Assembly (NCBI GenBank): GCA_036154155.1
Contig: JAYZLP010000002.1
Coordinates: 1 to 61,061, forward strand
Source of the DNA: MGIIb-O5 sp036154155
GTDB lineage: Archaea > Thermoplasmatota > Poseidoniia > Poseidoniales > Thalassarchaeaceae
Direction of reading: 5' to 3'
DNA: 61,061 bases
The notes below the pieces were generated by a model. The model saw nothing but the letters and a program-made list of their open reading frames with translations, was not told the origin of the DNA and ran no database searches. The position numbers and the translations under genes are program-made. Each line of letters begins with the position of its first letter. Positions within the stretch are counted from its first letter, which is position 1. Below, in pieces: positions 26,131-33,974 of the stretch.

Positions 26131-26526
26131 TCATTCCACCATAGAGGCAACCGCTCCAACCGCAGCTCTGGCATGTGGCTCCAGTCGGGGCTCAATGTGT
26201 TCCGGCTCCGCTCCAGGGCCAATAATTCCCAGTCCTATGGGCTTTCCATGCTTTATTTGCAGCTCAATTACAGCCTTGGTTACAGATTGCCCCATAACCA
26301 TTCCATGATCGGTTTCCCCCTTCTCGATTATACCAAGTACAACTGCTCCATGGATATCTTCTCGTTGTAGCAATCTGTCTAGGGCCAACGGAGCCTCCAT
26401 CGAACCAGGGACCCACACTGTTTCAGAAACCTCCCATTTCTTCGACTCGGCTTCATCTATTGCGAAGGCAAGCATCCGACTGACCTCCTCTTTGTGGAAT
26501 GATCCACAAACTACCCCCATCCTCAT
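26131..26526 (-). CDS. ribH: 6,7-dimethyl-8-ribityllumazine synthase
   Basis: It condenses the RibB product with the pyrimidine precursor to make lumazine, the penultimate step of riboflavin synthesis. The 131 residues match the short family length. Visible are WVPGSMEAPLALDRLL (substrate-binding), GAVVLGIIEKGETDHG and PIGLGIIGPG, with a catalytic histidine (TDH). Its ATG overlaps the stop of ribE by 4 bases (ATGA at 26523-26526). It sits between ribE and trxB. Confidence 0.94.
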   Translation of the reverse strand: MRMGVVCGSFHKEEVSRMLAFAIDEAESKKWEVSETVWVPGSMEAPLALDRLLQREDIHGAVVLGIIEKGETDHGMVMGQSVTKAVIELQIKHGKPIGLGIIGPGAEPEHIEPRLEPHARAAVGAVASMVE

Positions 26527-27125
26527 CCTTCGACCTCCATTCTCCGAATAGTGTCTACAACGGCTTGGGTTCTAGAGTCAATCTCTATGTTCACCATGTC
26601 CCCCTCGCCTTTACCACCTATGGTCGTGGATCTGATGGTTTCGGGTATGATATGAAGGCTGAACGAACTATCAGTAACTTCTCCAACAGTGAGTGACATC
26701 CCGTCAACTGCAATGAATCCCTTCTCAAGGATGTAGGGTATAGCGCCACTCGGACTCTCAATCCGCAAGTCAAAACCCTCTCCCCTTTCCAATTTCTCGA
26801 TAATGCGCGCCTTGTCCATCACATGTCCAGACAAGATGTGCCCCCCCAATTCATCGCCAACCTTCAGTGACCTCTCTACGTTCACTAAATCGCCCTCGCT
26901 TAGGTTGCCAAGTGTCGTCCTTCGAAGCGTCTCCTCTATCGCATCGAAACTAATCCTGCTTCCATTAATGCCTACAACTGTCATGCAAACCCCATCCAGA
27001 GAAACGCTAGCACCAATCACAATACCCTCGTCAAAACCTTCGAGGTCAATCGTAATTTTCAGCACACCGTCGCCCTTCTCAATACTGGAAACTGGGGCAA
27101 CCCCTGCAACTATCCCCGTGTACAT
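26523..27125 (-). CDS. ribE: Riboflavin synthase, bacterial RibE type
   Basis: It dismutates two lumazine molecules to riboflavin. The 200-residue protein is the bacterial, two-barrel type: MYTGIVAG at the N-terminus, SVSLDGVCMTVVGI in the first barrel and its counterpart FIAVDGMSLTVGEV in the second, with GGHILSGHVMDKARI between. Many archaea use an unrelated lumazine-synthase-like riboflavin synthase instead. ATG 27125 lies 1 base beyond the ribL stop. The longer frame upstream to 27212 lies inside ribL and is not used. Confidence 0.95.
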   Translation of the reverse strand: MYTGIVAGVAPVSSIEKGDGVLKITIDLEGFDEGIVIGASVSLDGVCMTVVGINGSRISFDAIEETLRRTTLGNLSEGDLVNVERSLKVGDELGGHILSGHVMDKARIIEKLERGEGFDLRIESPSGAIPYILEKGFIAVDGMSLTVGEVTDSSFSLHIIPETIRSTTIGGKGEGDMVNIEIDSRTQAVVDTIRRMEVEG

Positions 27126-27126
27126 C

Positions 27127-27585
27127 CTAGTCCTCCTCGTAGGGCCCCCCTTCAGAGGTCGGCCAAAGATCCAGTATCCTCGCGATGATTTTCCTAGTCC
27201 CATCCAGATCATCTGAAAGACCCTCGACCCTAGTTAGCTCAACATTAGAGTATCCATGACTGTCTAAACCGCTCCTCACAGAGTCGATTGAGTGTTTCTG
27301 ATCATAACCTAATGCAATCACGTCTGGCTTCACAACTTTCAGAATGTCGAAGATTGGGGTGCCTGGGGGATTCCCAATTATTGCGTCGTCAACAGGCTTC
27401 AAACCCTTAACCATCCTGCATCTCAACTCCTGGCTCGTCACAGGCTCGTGCTTCTGAGCCCTCACGGTGTCATCATGCGCTACAACTACGACCAATTCAT
27501 CACCCAGGGACTTAGCCTGCTCCAAGTAGTGAAGATGGCCGGCATGGAGGAGGTCGAAAACACCAACCGCCATTACTCGAGCCAT
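27127..27585 (-). CDS. ribL: Archaeal FAD synthetase (RibL-type cytidylyltransferase fold)
   Basis: It adenylates FMN to FAD. The 152-residue protein has the nucleotidyltransferase motif GVFDLLHAGHLHYLEQAK and the later block ALGYDQKH with a basic C-terminus, as in archaeal RibL. A glycerol-3-phosphate cytidylyltransferase is the alternative in this superfamily, but position in a riboflavin operon favours FAD synthetase. The gene is followed after 1 base by ribE and preceded by ribB with a 38-base gap. Confidence 0.88.
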   Translation of the reverse strand: MARVMAVGVFDLLHAGHLHYLEQAKSLGDELVVVVAHDDTVRAQKHEPVTSQELRCRMVKGLKPVDDAIIGNPPGTPIFDILKVVKPDVIALGYDQKHSIDSVRSGLDSHGYSNVELTRVEGLSDDLDGTRKIIARILDLWPTSEGGPYEED

Positions 27586-27623
27586 GCATCTCCCTCTTGT
27601 CTCGACGTCTAGTCATTGCCCTG

Positions 27624-28343
27624 TTATGTCCCCAATGAGGACAGTATATCGTCCCCCGTGATCATTGGGATTCCATGCCTTTCTGCATATTCACGAGCTC
27701 CATCCAATGATAGTGCACCATCCCCATCGGGCTCAAGCATCTCCGCCCCGATGGTGCAAGGAACTTGGCCAGACAACCTGGCCATCGCTACGGCCAATTC
27801 AGTGTGCCCCTGCCGTGTAGACAGGCCCCCTGGTGATTCACGGCAGAGGGGAATGTGGCCCGGGGTCCTGAACTCGCGCCCAAGGGCATCCATTGCAGAA
27901 TCGCTGTCACCGCCCAATAATTCCCCGGAAAGCTCCCCAAACCTACGAGTAGTAAGTGCCCTATCCCTGTCGGTAATTCCCGTATATGTTTCACGATGGT
28001 TAAGGGACAATGTGAATGCAGACCTGCTATCATACTGCAGATCGTTTGTCACAAGCCTTGACAACACCGGATTTTCCCTCACCAGTGAATCATGTGTGTG
28101 AATGTCTTGAAGCCACGGTAAGCCAAACAACTCCCCTACCTCGTCCCCAATGGCCAGGAAAAGAAGGCCCCCGCAATCCTTCCTCAACCTTCTCATCACC
28201 TCTGGCGTGGCGGCTGTCGCAGGCCATAGAAGATCCGTTTCTTTCTCTCTGAAATCAGAGTCGAAAATCATCACAGGTTGGCCAGATGCGAATGCCTTAA
28301 TCGCAGCTGCCACGTCGGAACCCATGCTTGCCGGAGGGGCCAT
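27624..28343 (-). CDS. ribB: 3,4-dihydroxy-2-butanone 4-phosphate synthase
   Basis: It converts ribulose 5-phosphate to the four-carbon precursor of lumazine. Recognisable blocks are PVMIFDSDFREKETDLLWPA (metal-binding acidic residues), YTGITDRDRALT, FRTPGHIPLCRE and GHTELAVAMARL. The 239 residues are slightly longer than bacterial RibB and lack a RibA domain. It is the first gene of the flavin operon and is divergent from the GHMP kinase gene at 28416. GTP cyclohydrolase and RibD functions are not encoded in the window. Confidence 0.93.
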   Translation of the reverse strand: MAPPASMGSDVAAAIKAFASGQPVMIFDSDFREKETDLLWPATAATPEVMRRLRKDCGGLLFLAIGDEVGELFGLPWLQDIHTHDSLVRENPVLSRLVTNDLQYDSRSAFTLSLNHRETYTGITDRDRALTTRRFGELSGELLGGDSDSAMDALGREFRTPGHIPLCRESPGGLSTRQGHTELAVAMARLSGQVPCTIGAEMLEPDGDGALSLDGAREYAERHGIPMITGDDILSSLGT

Positions 28344-28357
28344 CCATACCCCTTATT

Positions 28358-28383
28358 TTCGGTCATGACTTCTGCGAACCGAA
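28358..28383. promoter_or_regulatory. Inverted repeat between divergent ribB and GHMP kinase genes
   Basis: TTCGGT (28358-28363) and ACCGAA (28378-28383) are exact complements separated by 14 bases, in the 72-base gap shared by two divergent genes. A two-fold protein-binding site is possible. Six-base arms are short, so this could be chance. Confidence 0.3.
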
Positions 28384-28415
28384 TCATTCTCATTCACATA
28401 CTCTGGCGGTAGAAC

Positions 28416-29267
28416 ATGGAAGGGGGAAGAGAGGCCATTGCTCCAGTCAGGGTTGACTTGGCCGGAGGTTGGACTGATGTACCGCCTTACACAGAGGATT
28501 TCGGCGGAGAGGTAGTAAATTTCACCATTGACAGGTACGTAAAGGCAACAACATACGAATCCTCAGTAAAATTCGCTTTTGGCGTTCCATCCGGTTCAGG
28601 ACTGGGTTCTAGTGGTGCGATGAACGTAGCTAGAGCAGCCCTTGCTTCCCCAGACCGCAATCTGGAAAGCATAGCAGAGGAAGCATACCGCATCGAAGCA
28701 GATGCAGGAAATCTAGGAGGGCGTCAAGACCAGTGGGCTTCAGCCCTTGGAGGATTCAATCACTTGATATTCTTCGGCGAAAGGGTCGAACGTATGCCTT
28801 TCGAACCAATGAGGTCATCAAGGATCTGGCTTCGCAAGCATCTTCTACTGGCAAACTCAGGAATCACGAGGAAGTCGGGTGACCTGCATGAATCCGTCTG
28901 GTCTAGATATTCGGAGAGTGATAAGGACGTAATCGAGGGACTGCACATTGTGCGCTCGGCCGTGAAAGATATGGCAACCGGCCTCCAACAAGATAGGAGA
29001 GACCTGATTGTCGACTCAATGAGAAAGACCTCGGAAGGAGTCGACACCATGGCTCCCGAAATCCACGATCCATTCAGGGAAGCCATTGACCCGATGGTCG
29101 ACTCTGGCATGGTTTCATCTTGGAAGGCAGTTGGTGCTGGTGGAGGTGGTTTTGCCGCTTTGATTTGTCACCCATCTAGCACCGAAGACGTACGAAATAC
29201 ACTGAAATCGTCTGATTGGGACGTTTTGGAATGGGATTACGAGGATGAAGGCGTTCAGATACTATAG
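28416..29267 (+). CDS. GHMP-family sugar kinase, heptose/fucose kinase-like
   Basis: A 283-residue GHMP kinase. The N-terminal block APVRVDLAGGWTDVPPYTEDFGGEVVN resembles D-glycero-D-manno-heptose 7-phosphate kinase and L-fucose kinase. The ATP loop is PSGSGLGSSGAMNVA, the GGRQDQWASALGGFNHL block is typical of the same group, and AVGAGGGGFAALI is motif 3. It probably phosphorylates a sugar or sugar phosphate. No heptose or fucose pathway genes are near. The protease-permease fusion starts 37 bases downstream, so the two may share a transcript. Exact substrate is unknown. Confidence 0.8.
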   Translation: MEGGREAIAPVRVDLAGGWTDVPPYTEDFGGEVVNFTIDRYVKATTYESSVKFAFGVPSGSGLGSSGAMNVARAALASPDRNLESIAEEAYRIEADAGNLGGRQDQWASALGGFNHLIFFGERVERMPFEPMRSSRIWLRKHLLLANSGITRKSGDLHESVWSRYSESDKDVIEGLHIVRSAVKDMATGLQQDRRDLIVDSMRKTSEGVDTMAPEIHDPFREAIDPMVDSGMVSSWKAVGAGGGGFAALICHPSSTEDVRNTLKSSDWDVLEWDYEDEGVQIL

Positions 29268-29294
29268 TCCGAACCCATAAACGTGGCCATTCGT

Positions 29295-29315
29295 CGCCCC
29301 ACCCATGGTGGGGCG
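29295..29315 (+). promoter_or_regulatory. Perfect 9-bp hairpin with the start codon in its loop
   Basis: Arm CGCCCCACC (29295-29303), loop CAT (29304-29306), arm GGTGGGGCG (29307-29315). The ATG of the protease-permease gene occupies 29305-29307, so it is sequestered in the loop and the first base pair if transcription starts upstream. A weak TATA-like CCATAAAC near 29279 would instead start the transcript near 29305, leaving only half of the stem in the RNA. Readthrough mRNA from the kinase gene would contain the whole hairpin. Confidence 0.5.
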
Positions 29316-32300
29316 CTCATCTGCGATAGCATCTGCCTTGGTGCTGCTGTTCATTCTCCCGCTAGCTTCGTCCTCTATTTCACCAGTCGATCAGGGCAAG
29401 GGGGGATTGGATGCTGATGGCAAATGGGTCCTCAGCGTAGAGTCCGACTTGCATGCCGAATGGTGGCTCCACTGGAGCAGAGACAAGGACTCAGACTCAA
29501 TCGATGACCGGCTTGAGTGGCTATTGCAGCAACCAGAACAAGTTCAGCAGGACTGGTGGAGGAGGGCGCCTGAGGGGAGTGCTAGGATATTCATTGACTA
29601 CAACCACCACCCCACCGACGCCGACGTCTCAGCACTAGAGGATCTAGGGGCCCAGGTCACGTTTCGTCCGAAATACCTTGACACTGTAACCGCAACCGCC
29701 CCGTTTAGCTCAATACTTTCTGAGAATGGAATACTTTCCCTGCCGGGAGTTGTCATGATTGAGGATCTAGGCCTTGCGGAGCCGAACATGCACGAGGCGG
29801 TTCCAAACATGGGTGTTGATCAGGTATGGAACGACTTCGGATTTGACGGCACAGGATCAGTCATCGCTATCCTCGATACTGGAGTGAGGGGCGATCACGA
29901 GGGCCTCAACGATATGGACGACGAGCCATTCACTATGGGCTGCGATCAACCAGACCCCGATCCAACCAATCCGAACCCAATTCCAATTGATTGCGATCCG
30001 AAGATTATTGCCTTCTTCGATGCTGTCTTCACGGACTCAGAACAGGACCCCTCGACATCTTACGACTCGGGGACTCACGGGAGCCACGTGGCTGGTATAG
30101 CCGCTGGGACCGGAGGCGGCCAAACAGACCCAACCACGGGACTCAAGTACGTGGGAGCCGCCCCTGGCGCATTCCTGATCAACCTGCTAGCATGCTGTGA
30201 CGGAGACATCGAGGACGTCATCCAAGGGGCCCAGTGGGCTATCGATAACAAGGACAAATATGGTATCGACATAGTCACATCATCTCTTGGTGAGCAGCAG
30301 TTAGAGATACACTTCGACAATGATGGAAGCTCTGCTTGGAGCAGGCAGATGGACTCGGTGGTAGAGGCGGGAATTATTACCACCCTGTCAGCAGGTAATG
30401 AGTTCGGGGGAGCAACCTTCGCCGGATGCAACACGATAGACAGTCCCGGAGACGCAAATCTGCCAGTAACAGTGGCGAGCTTGGACAAGGACCTCGGCCT
30501 AGCGATTTACAGCAGTCGCGGGTACACATCAGATGGCAGGGTCAAGCCAGATGTCGCGACCATCGGATCTAGCATTATGGCCCCAGACGCAGCGACCAGC
30601 GATGGCTACACCAGCAAGTCAGGCACCAGCATGGCCACTCCCCTGATGGCAGGGATTGCCGCTCTGATGGTAGAGGCCAATCCAGACATCACCCCAACCG
30701 AGTTCAAGGACATCATCTCTGCACACTCCATTGAGAGGGACCTCCAGTTGCTGGACGATCCCGGATTCAATGACTGCAGTATCCTGGAGACTCGCCCGGA
30801 CAACGAGTTCGGGTTTGGTCAGGCAGACCCGCTAGCGTTCGTCGAGGCAGCAGGCAGCATCGACAGATCTCTGAATGTTAGCATGGACGTAGAAACTCTG
30901 CAGCAGATAGGAAACGAGTCTTACATCTCAGGAACCGCATCGGGAGTAGCACCGGGAATGGGCCTGGTGCAGGTTAGAGTCGGAGGCGGTGAGTGGAAGG
31001 GGGCAGCAGACATGTCAGGGGACTGGGGCCAGTGGAGGGTCAAGCTAGATCCGCATGATAAGTCGGGCAACTCCACAATTTATGCACGATTAGTCGCTTC
31101 CGAGAACAGCATCTCACCCATTGATTCCAGAAGGGTCATTCTCGTCGACGGAGATGTTTCGAGTAGTTCCTCGGGGGACCTCACAAAATTGAGCAGCACA
31201 ATATTCTGGATTCCATTCATAGCTTCAGTTGCAATTATCGGCATCGTTTCGGTAAGGGAGCGTTGGATTACGAAGATCAGAGGCGAAGATGAACTCGACG
31301 TATCAGAAAATATGGGCATCTACACCATTACAAGTAAAATCGGCTCAGCAATCGACCCTCGTCTGATCCCAGGCAGGTGGAACTCAGCTAGAGAGTCTTG
31401 GAACGATGGCGAGTCGCTGGTTGAGAACCAATTCAGAAGGTACGTCTCTCTCTCCATACTCTACACTGCCCAAGGCCTCCCTGCAGGATTTACCAGTGTG
31501 ACTTTTGTTGCTTTCTTGGTAGCTAACGGGGCGTCTCCAGAGCAGATAGCTGCCCTATTCGCAACCATAGCGCTTCCTTGGACTTTCAAGTTCATCTGGG
31601 GGCCAGTGGTAGATGCAGTCCAGTTCCCTTCTTACGGACTAAGGAGACCTTGGATCCTATTTGCTCAGACTGGTATGATTATTACTTTGGGGGCATTGCT
31701 TTTCGTACCCGATCTGAATGCCTCAATAGAGCTCGTGACTCTAATGTTGTTCATACATAACCTGTTCTCGTCACTACAAGACGTGAGCGTGGACGCCTTG
31801 GCAGTCGACGTTCTTCAGCCTGACGAGGTCGCGAAGGCGAACGGCTTCATGTTCGCAGCAAAGAGAGGTGGGATAATTATCGGAGGAGCAGTTGTTGGGA
31901 TGTTGGTCTTGGACTTCGGAATTAAGGCCGCCATCATGGTCCAACTCCCTCTCCTGGCCCTGATAATGTGCCTCCACCTCTTCCTGAGGGAGAGGCCCGG
32001 CGATCGTTTGTTCCCCTGGCAGAGATTCGCCGATGGACAAGATGCTGATGGCGATTCTGATACGGCCAAGGAGAATTTGTGGGAAGCAGAAGAGGCCCTA
32101 CCTTGGGAAGATGACCACGAAGATGATTTCAGAGTTGCCAGCTGGGTCTCTGGAAATATATATGGGAATCAGATACAGGGTATCGCCGTACTTCTTTGGG
32201 CAAGCATAGTAGTGATGCTTATCGGAGGCGCATTGGGGATAATTTACCTCGTTTCGGGCGTGGCCTCATTCGATACCATTGCCTCGCCACTAAAGAAAGT

Positions 32301-33135
32301 AGGATGGTACTCCTTCCTGCTATCATTGTCAGGAATAGCGATTGGAAAGTTCCTTTTGCCTGCCGTTTCTGACTTCCGCATATCGAACCCCCTGAGCGTC
32401 TCGGCTAGGACCGGACTCGCAGTTCCTGCCTACAACATTGTCAAGGGGTTCTCTCTCAGGTCTTCTTTCCTGCTCATATTCCTCTGCCTACTGTCCGAGA
32501 TGTACGTCTTCGTTGATCCTATAGTGGTTGATATTTTCATCAACGAGGCAGGATGGACGCAGACGAAGTACAATGGGATCATGGGAGGGATAGTGATTCT
32601 CTTCCTAATGGGGGGGCAGATTCTAGGAGGATTCCTGGGAGACAGGTTCGGAGTCAGGGAAGTTGCAATGGTGGGCTTCACCCTCCTCGCACTCGGTAAT
32701 GCTGGCCTCGCAATGCTTGAGCCTTATTGGACCAATACCGGAATAATGACCGTCTATCTTTGCCTAAGGGCAATAATCAGCGGCCTTGCATGGATTTGTA
32801 TTATCTCGGTATCAATGAGGCTCACCTACAGCAAAGCAGGAGGAACCCAGTTCACTGCATATATGTCGATGTTCAACCTCTCCGCAGTTATTGCATACCA
32901 ATTCACTGGCAGGATGGTCGAGATTTTTGACTACATCTCAGCACTTTACTTGGGAGCGGCACTCACCCTATTTACCGTAGTGATTCTCGTCTTCATCGAT
33001 CCAGACGAATGCGACCGGGTCCTTGAGGGACGTTTGGGTGGTGACGATGAGCCGGACGGCGATCTCGGAGAGACTCCCGATGGTTGGTGGGAGGCAGAGA
33101 ATGAGAGTGTGGGAAGGGATGGCGTCGTTTCTTGA
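29305..33135 (+). CDS. Secreted subtilisin-like protease fused to an AmpG-like MFS permease
   Basis: A 1276-residue protein with two functions in one open frame. Residues 1-24 are a signal peptide. The S8 protease part spans about 25-560, with D191 (AILDTGVRG), H258 (GTHGSHVAG), N365 (SAGNEFGG) and S442 (KSGTSMATP). A beta-rich region to about 625 is followed by one helix (TIFWIPFIASVAIIGIVSV) and a cytoplasmic linker. From about 713 comes an AmpG/PAT-type major-facilitator permease with ILYTAQGLPAGFTS, FKFIWGPVVDA, RRPWILFAQTG and SLQDVSVDALAVDVL. The C-terminal tail is acidic. The arrangement puts the protease outside and the permease in the membrane. AmpG carries peptidoglycan fragments and other PAT members acyl-CoA; the substrate here is unknown. 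Confidence 0.9.
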   Translation: MVGRSSAIASALVLLFILPLASSSISPVDQGKGGLDADGKWVLSVESDLHAEWWLHWSRDKDSDSIDDRLEWLLQQPEQVQQDWWRRAPEGSARIFIDYNHHPTDADVSALEDLGAQVTFRPKYLDTVTATAPFSSILSENGILSLPGVVMIEDLGLAEPNMHEAVPNMGVDQVWNDFGFDGTGSVIAILDTGVRGDHEGLNDMDDEPFTMGCDQPDPDPTNPNPIPIDCDPKIIAFFDAVFTDSEQDPSTSYDSGTHGSHVAGIAAGTGGGQTDPTTGLKYVGAAPGAFLINLLACCDGDIEDVIQGAQWAIDNKDKYGIDIVTSSLGEQQLEIHFDNDGSSAWSRQMDSVVEAGIITTLSAGNEFGGATFAGCNTIDSPGDANLPVTVASLDKDLGLAIYSSRGYTSDGRVKPDVATIGSSIMAPDAATSDGYTSKSGTSMATPLMAGIAALMVEANPDITPTEFKDIISAHSIERDLQLLDDPGFNDCSILETRPDNEFGFGQADPLAFVEAAGSIDRSLNVSMDVETLQQIGNESYISGTASGVAPGMGLVQVRVGGGEWKGAADMSGDWGQWRVKLDPHDKSGNSTIYARLVASENSISPIDSRRVILVDGDVSSSSSGDLTKLSSTIFWIPFIASVAIIGIVSVRERWITKIRGEDELDVSENMGIYTITSKIGSAIDPRLIPGRWNSARESWNDGESLVENQFRRYVSLSILYTAQGLPAGFTSVTFVAFLVANGASPEQIAALFATIALPWTFKFIWGPVVDAVQFPSYGLRRPWILFAQTGMIITLGALLFVPDLNASIELVTLMLFIHNLFSSLQDVSVDALAVDVLQPDEVAKANGFMFAAKRGGIIIGGAVVGMLVLDFGIKAAIMVQLPLLALIMCLHLFLRERPGDRLFPWQRFADGQDADGDSDTAKENLWEAEEALPWEDDHEDDFRVASWVSGNIYGNQIQGIAVLLWASIVVMLIGGALGIIYLVSGVASFDTIASPLKKVGWYSFLLSLSGIAIGKFLLPAVSDFRISNPLSVSARTGLAVPAYNIVKGFSLRSSFLLIFLCLLSEMYVFVDPIVVDIFINEAGWTQTKYNGIMGGIVILFLMGGQILGGFLGDRFGVREVAMVGFTLLALGNAGLAMLEPYWTNTGIMTVYLCLRAIISGLAWICIISVSMRLTYSKAGGTQFTAYMSMFNLSAVIAYQFTGRMVEIFDYISALYLGAALTLFTVVILVFIDPDECDRVLEGRLGGDDEPDGDLGETPDGWWEAENESVGRDGVVS

Positions 33136-33385
33136 CCAACTAATGTCCGCAGATACGGACTTCGTTTTCTTCAGCCAGACCATCTGCCCATACTGTGTCA
33201 GGGCATCTAGGACGCTGGAAGCGAACGACCTGACCTATACTGAGGTCAATCTGGACCATTACGAGGGAATGAGGAGAGAACTAGTAATGGAAACTGGTCA
33301 TCGAACCGTCCCGGTAGTTTTTGACACCAGAGGTGATAAACCCATCTTCGTAGGTGGGTCTGACCACCTGATAGACTATCTTTGA
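33119..33385 (+). CDS. Glutaredoxin-like protein
   Basis: A small thioredoxin-fold protein of 88 residues with the redox motif CPYC (FFSQTICPYCVRAS) and the conserved cis-proline in TVPVVF. A C-terminal VGGSDHLIDYL binds glutathione-like thiols in the family. ATG 33119 overlaps the preceding gene by 17 bases; ATG 33143, after the preceding stop, is an alternative that removes eight residues. Its 3' end overlaps the convergent esterase gene by 10 bases. It would reduce disulfides or mixed disulfides in the cytoplasm. Confidence 0.88.
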   Translation: MASFLDQLMSADTDFVFFSQTICPYCVRASRTLEANDLTYTEVNLDHYEGMRRELVMETGHRTVPVVFDTRGDKPIFVGGSDHLIDYL

Positions 33386-33966
33386 GCGTTTTCTGCCATC
33401 TCTTCTATAGCGCCTCTGAGCTCCTCTAATTGGTTCAGATTGACCATGTGCCCCTTCTCATGCTCCAGCCTAGTGACGGGCCATCCAGCACTCTCGAATA
33501 GGTCTGCATGCTCTCGGGCCAGATCGATTGGTACAAGGTGGTCATTGGCCCCATGCATCCACGCTATTGGACGGGGCTTGAGAAAAGGCAGAGAGTCCCT
33601 CAGCGATTCGCCACGAACCGTCTTTGTCCCAATGAGGACCAATCCAACGATATTGTCAACAGAATCAGTCTCCAGCAGGGCGGATGCCATCGCACCTCCC
33701 TGTGAGAAGCCACCAACAATAATGGGACCATCAGGCAATATCTCCAAGATTCCCGACAACGACTCTTCCATTTGGGACATTGACTCATCCCAGGAGATGC
33801 CGTCCTCGAAAAGCCACCATGCAAAACCCCCTCTGGTAGGATGCCTAATCCTCGCCTGCGGGCATAAAGTCGACCATCCATCGGGAGTTATCCCCCTTGC
33901 AAACTCCTCCATCTTTTCAGACGTACCAGTCATTCCATGCATCATTATGAGCGTACCTCCGCTCAT
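33376..33966 (-). CDS. Alpha/beta hydrolase, phospholipase/carboxylesterase family
   Basis: A 196-residue alpha/beta-hydrolase of the carboxylesterase/lysophospholipase group. The nucleophile elbow is GGFSQGGAMA, the acid is likely the aspartate in HGANDHLVPID and the base the histidine in EKGHMVN; the oxyanion block is LIMMHGMTGT. No signal peptide is seen. Its end overlaps the convergent glutaredoxin gene by 10 bases. A lipoprotein gene starts upstream on the same strand, 8 bases away. The substrate is unknown. Confidence 0.88.
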   Translation of the reverse strand: MSGGTLIMMHGMTGTSEKMEEFARGITPDGWSTLCPQARIRHPTRGGFAWWLFEDGISWDESMSQMEESLSGILEILPDGPIIVGGFSQGGAMASALLETDSVDNIVGLVLIGTKTVRGESLRDSLPFLKPRPIAWMHGANDHLVPIDLAREHADLFESAGWPVTRLEHEKGHMVNLNQLEELRGAIEEMAENAQR

Positions 33967-33974
33967 TCAATCCC

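Noticed and set aside
29305..33135. Protease-permease fusion as a simple sequencing error joining two genes
   Set aside because: I see no sign of an error: the linker (about residues 653-712) is in frame, has no ribosome-start-like ATG at the permease start, and the anchor helix makes topological sense. Reads or relatives are still needed to exclude it.
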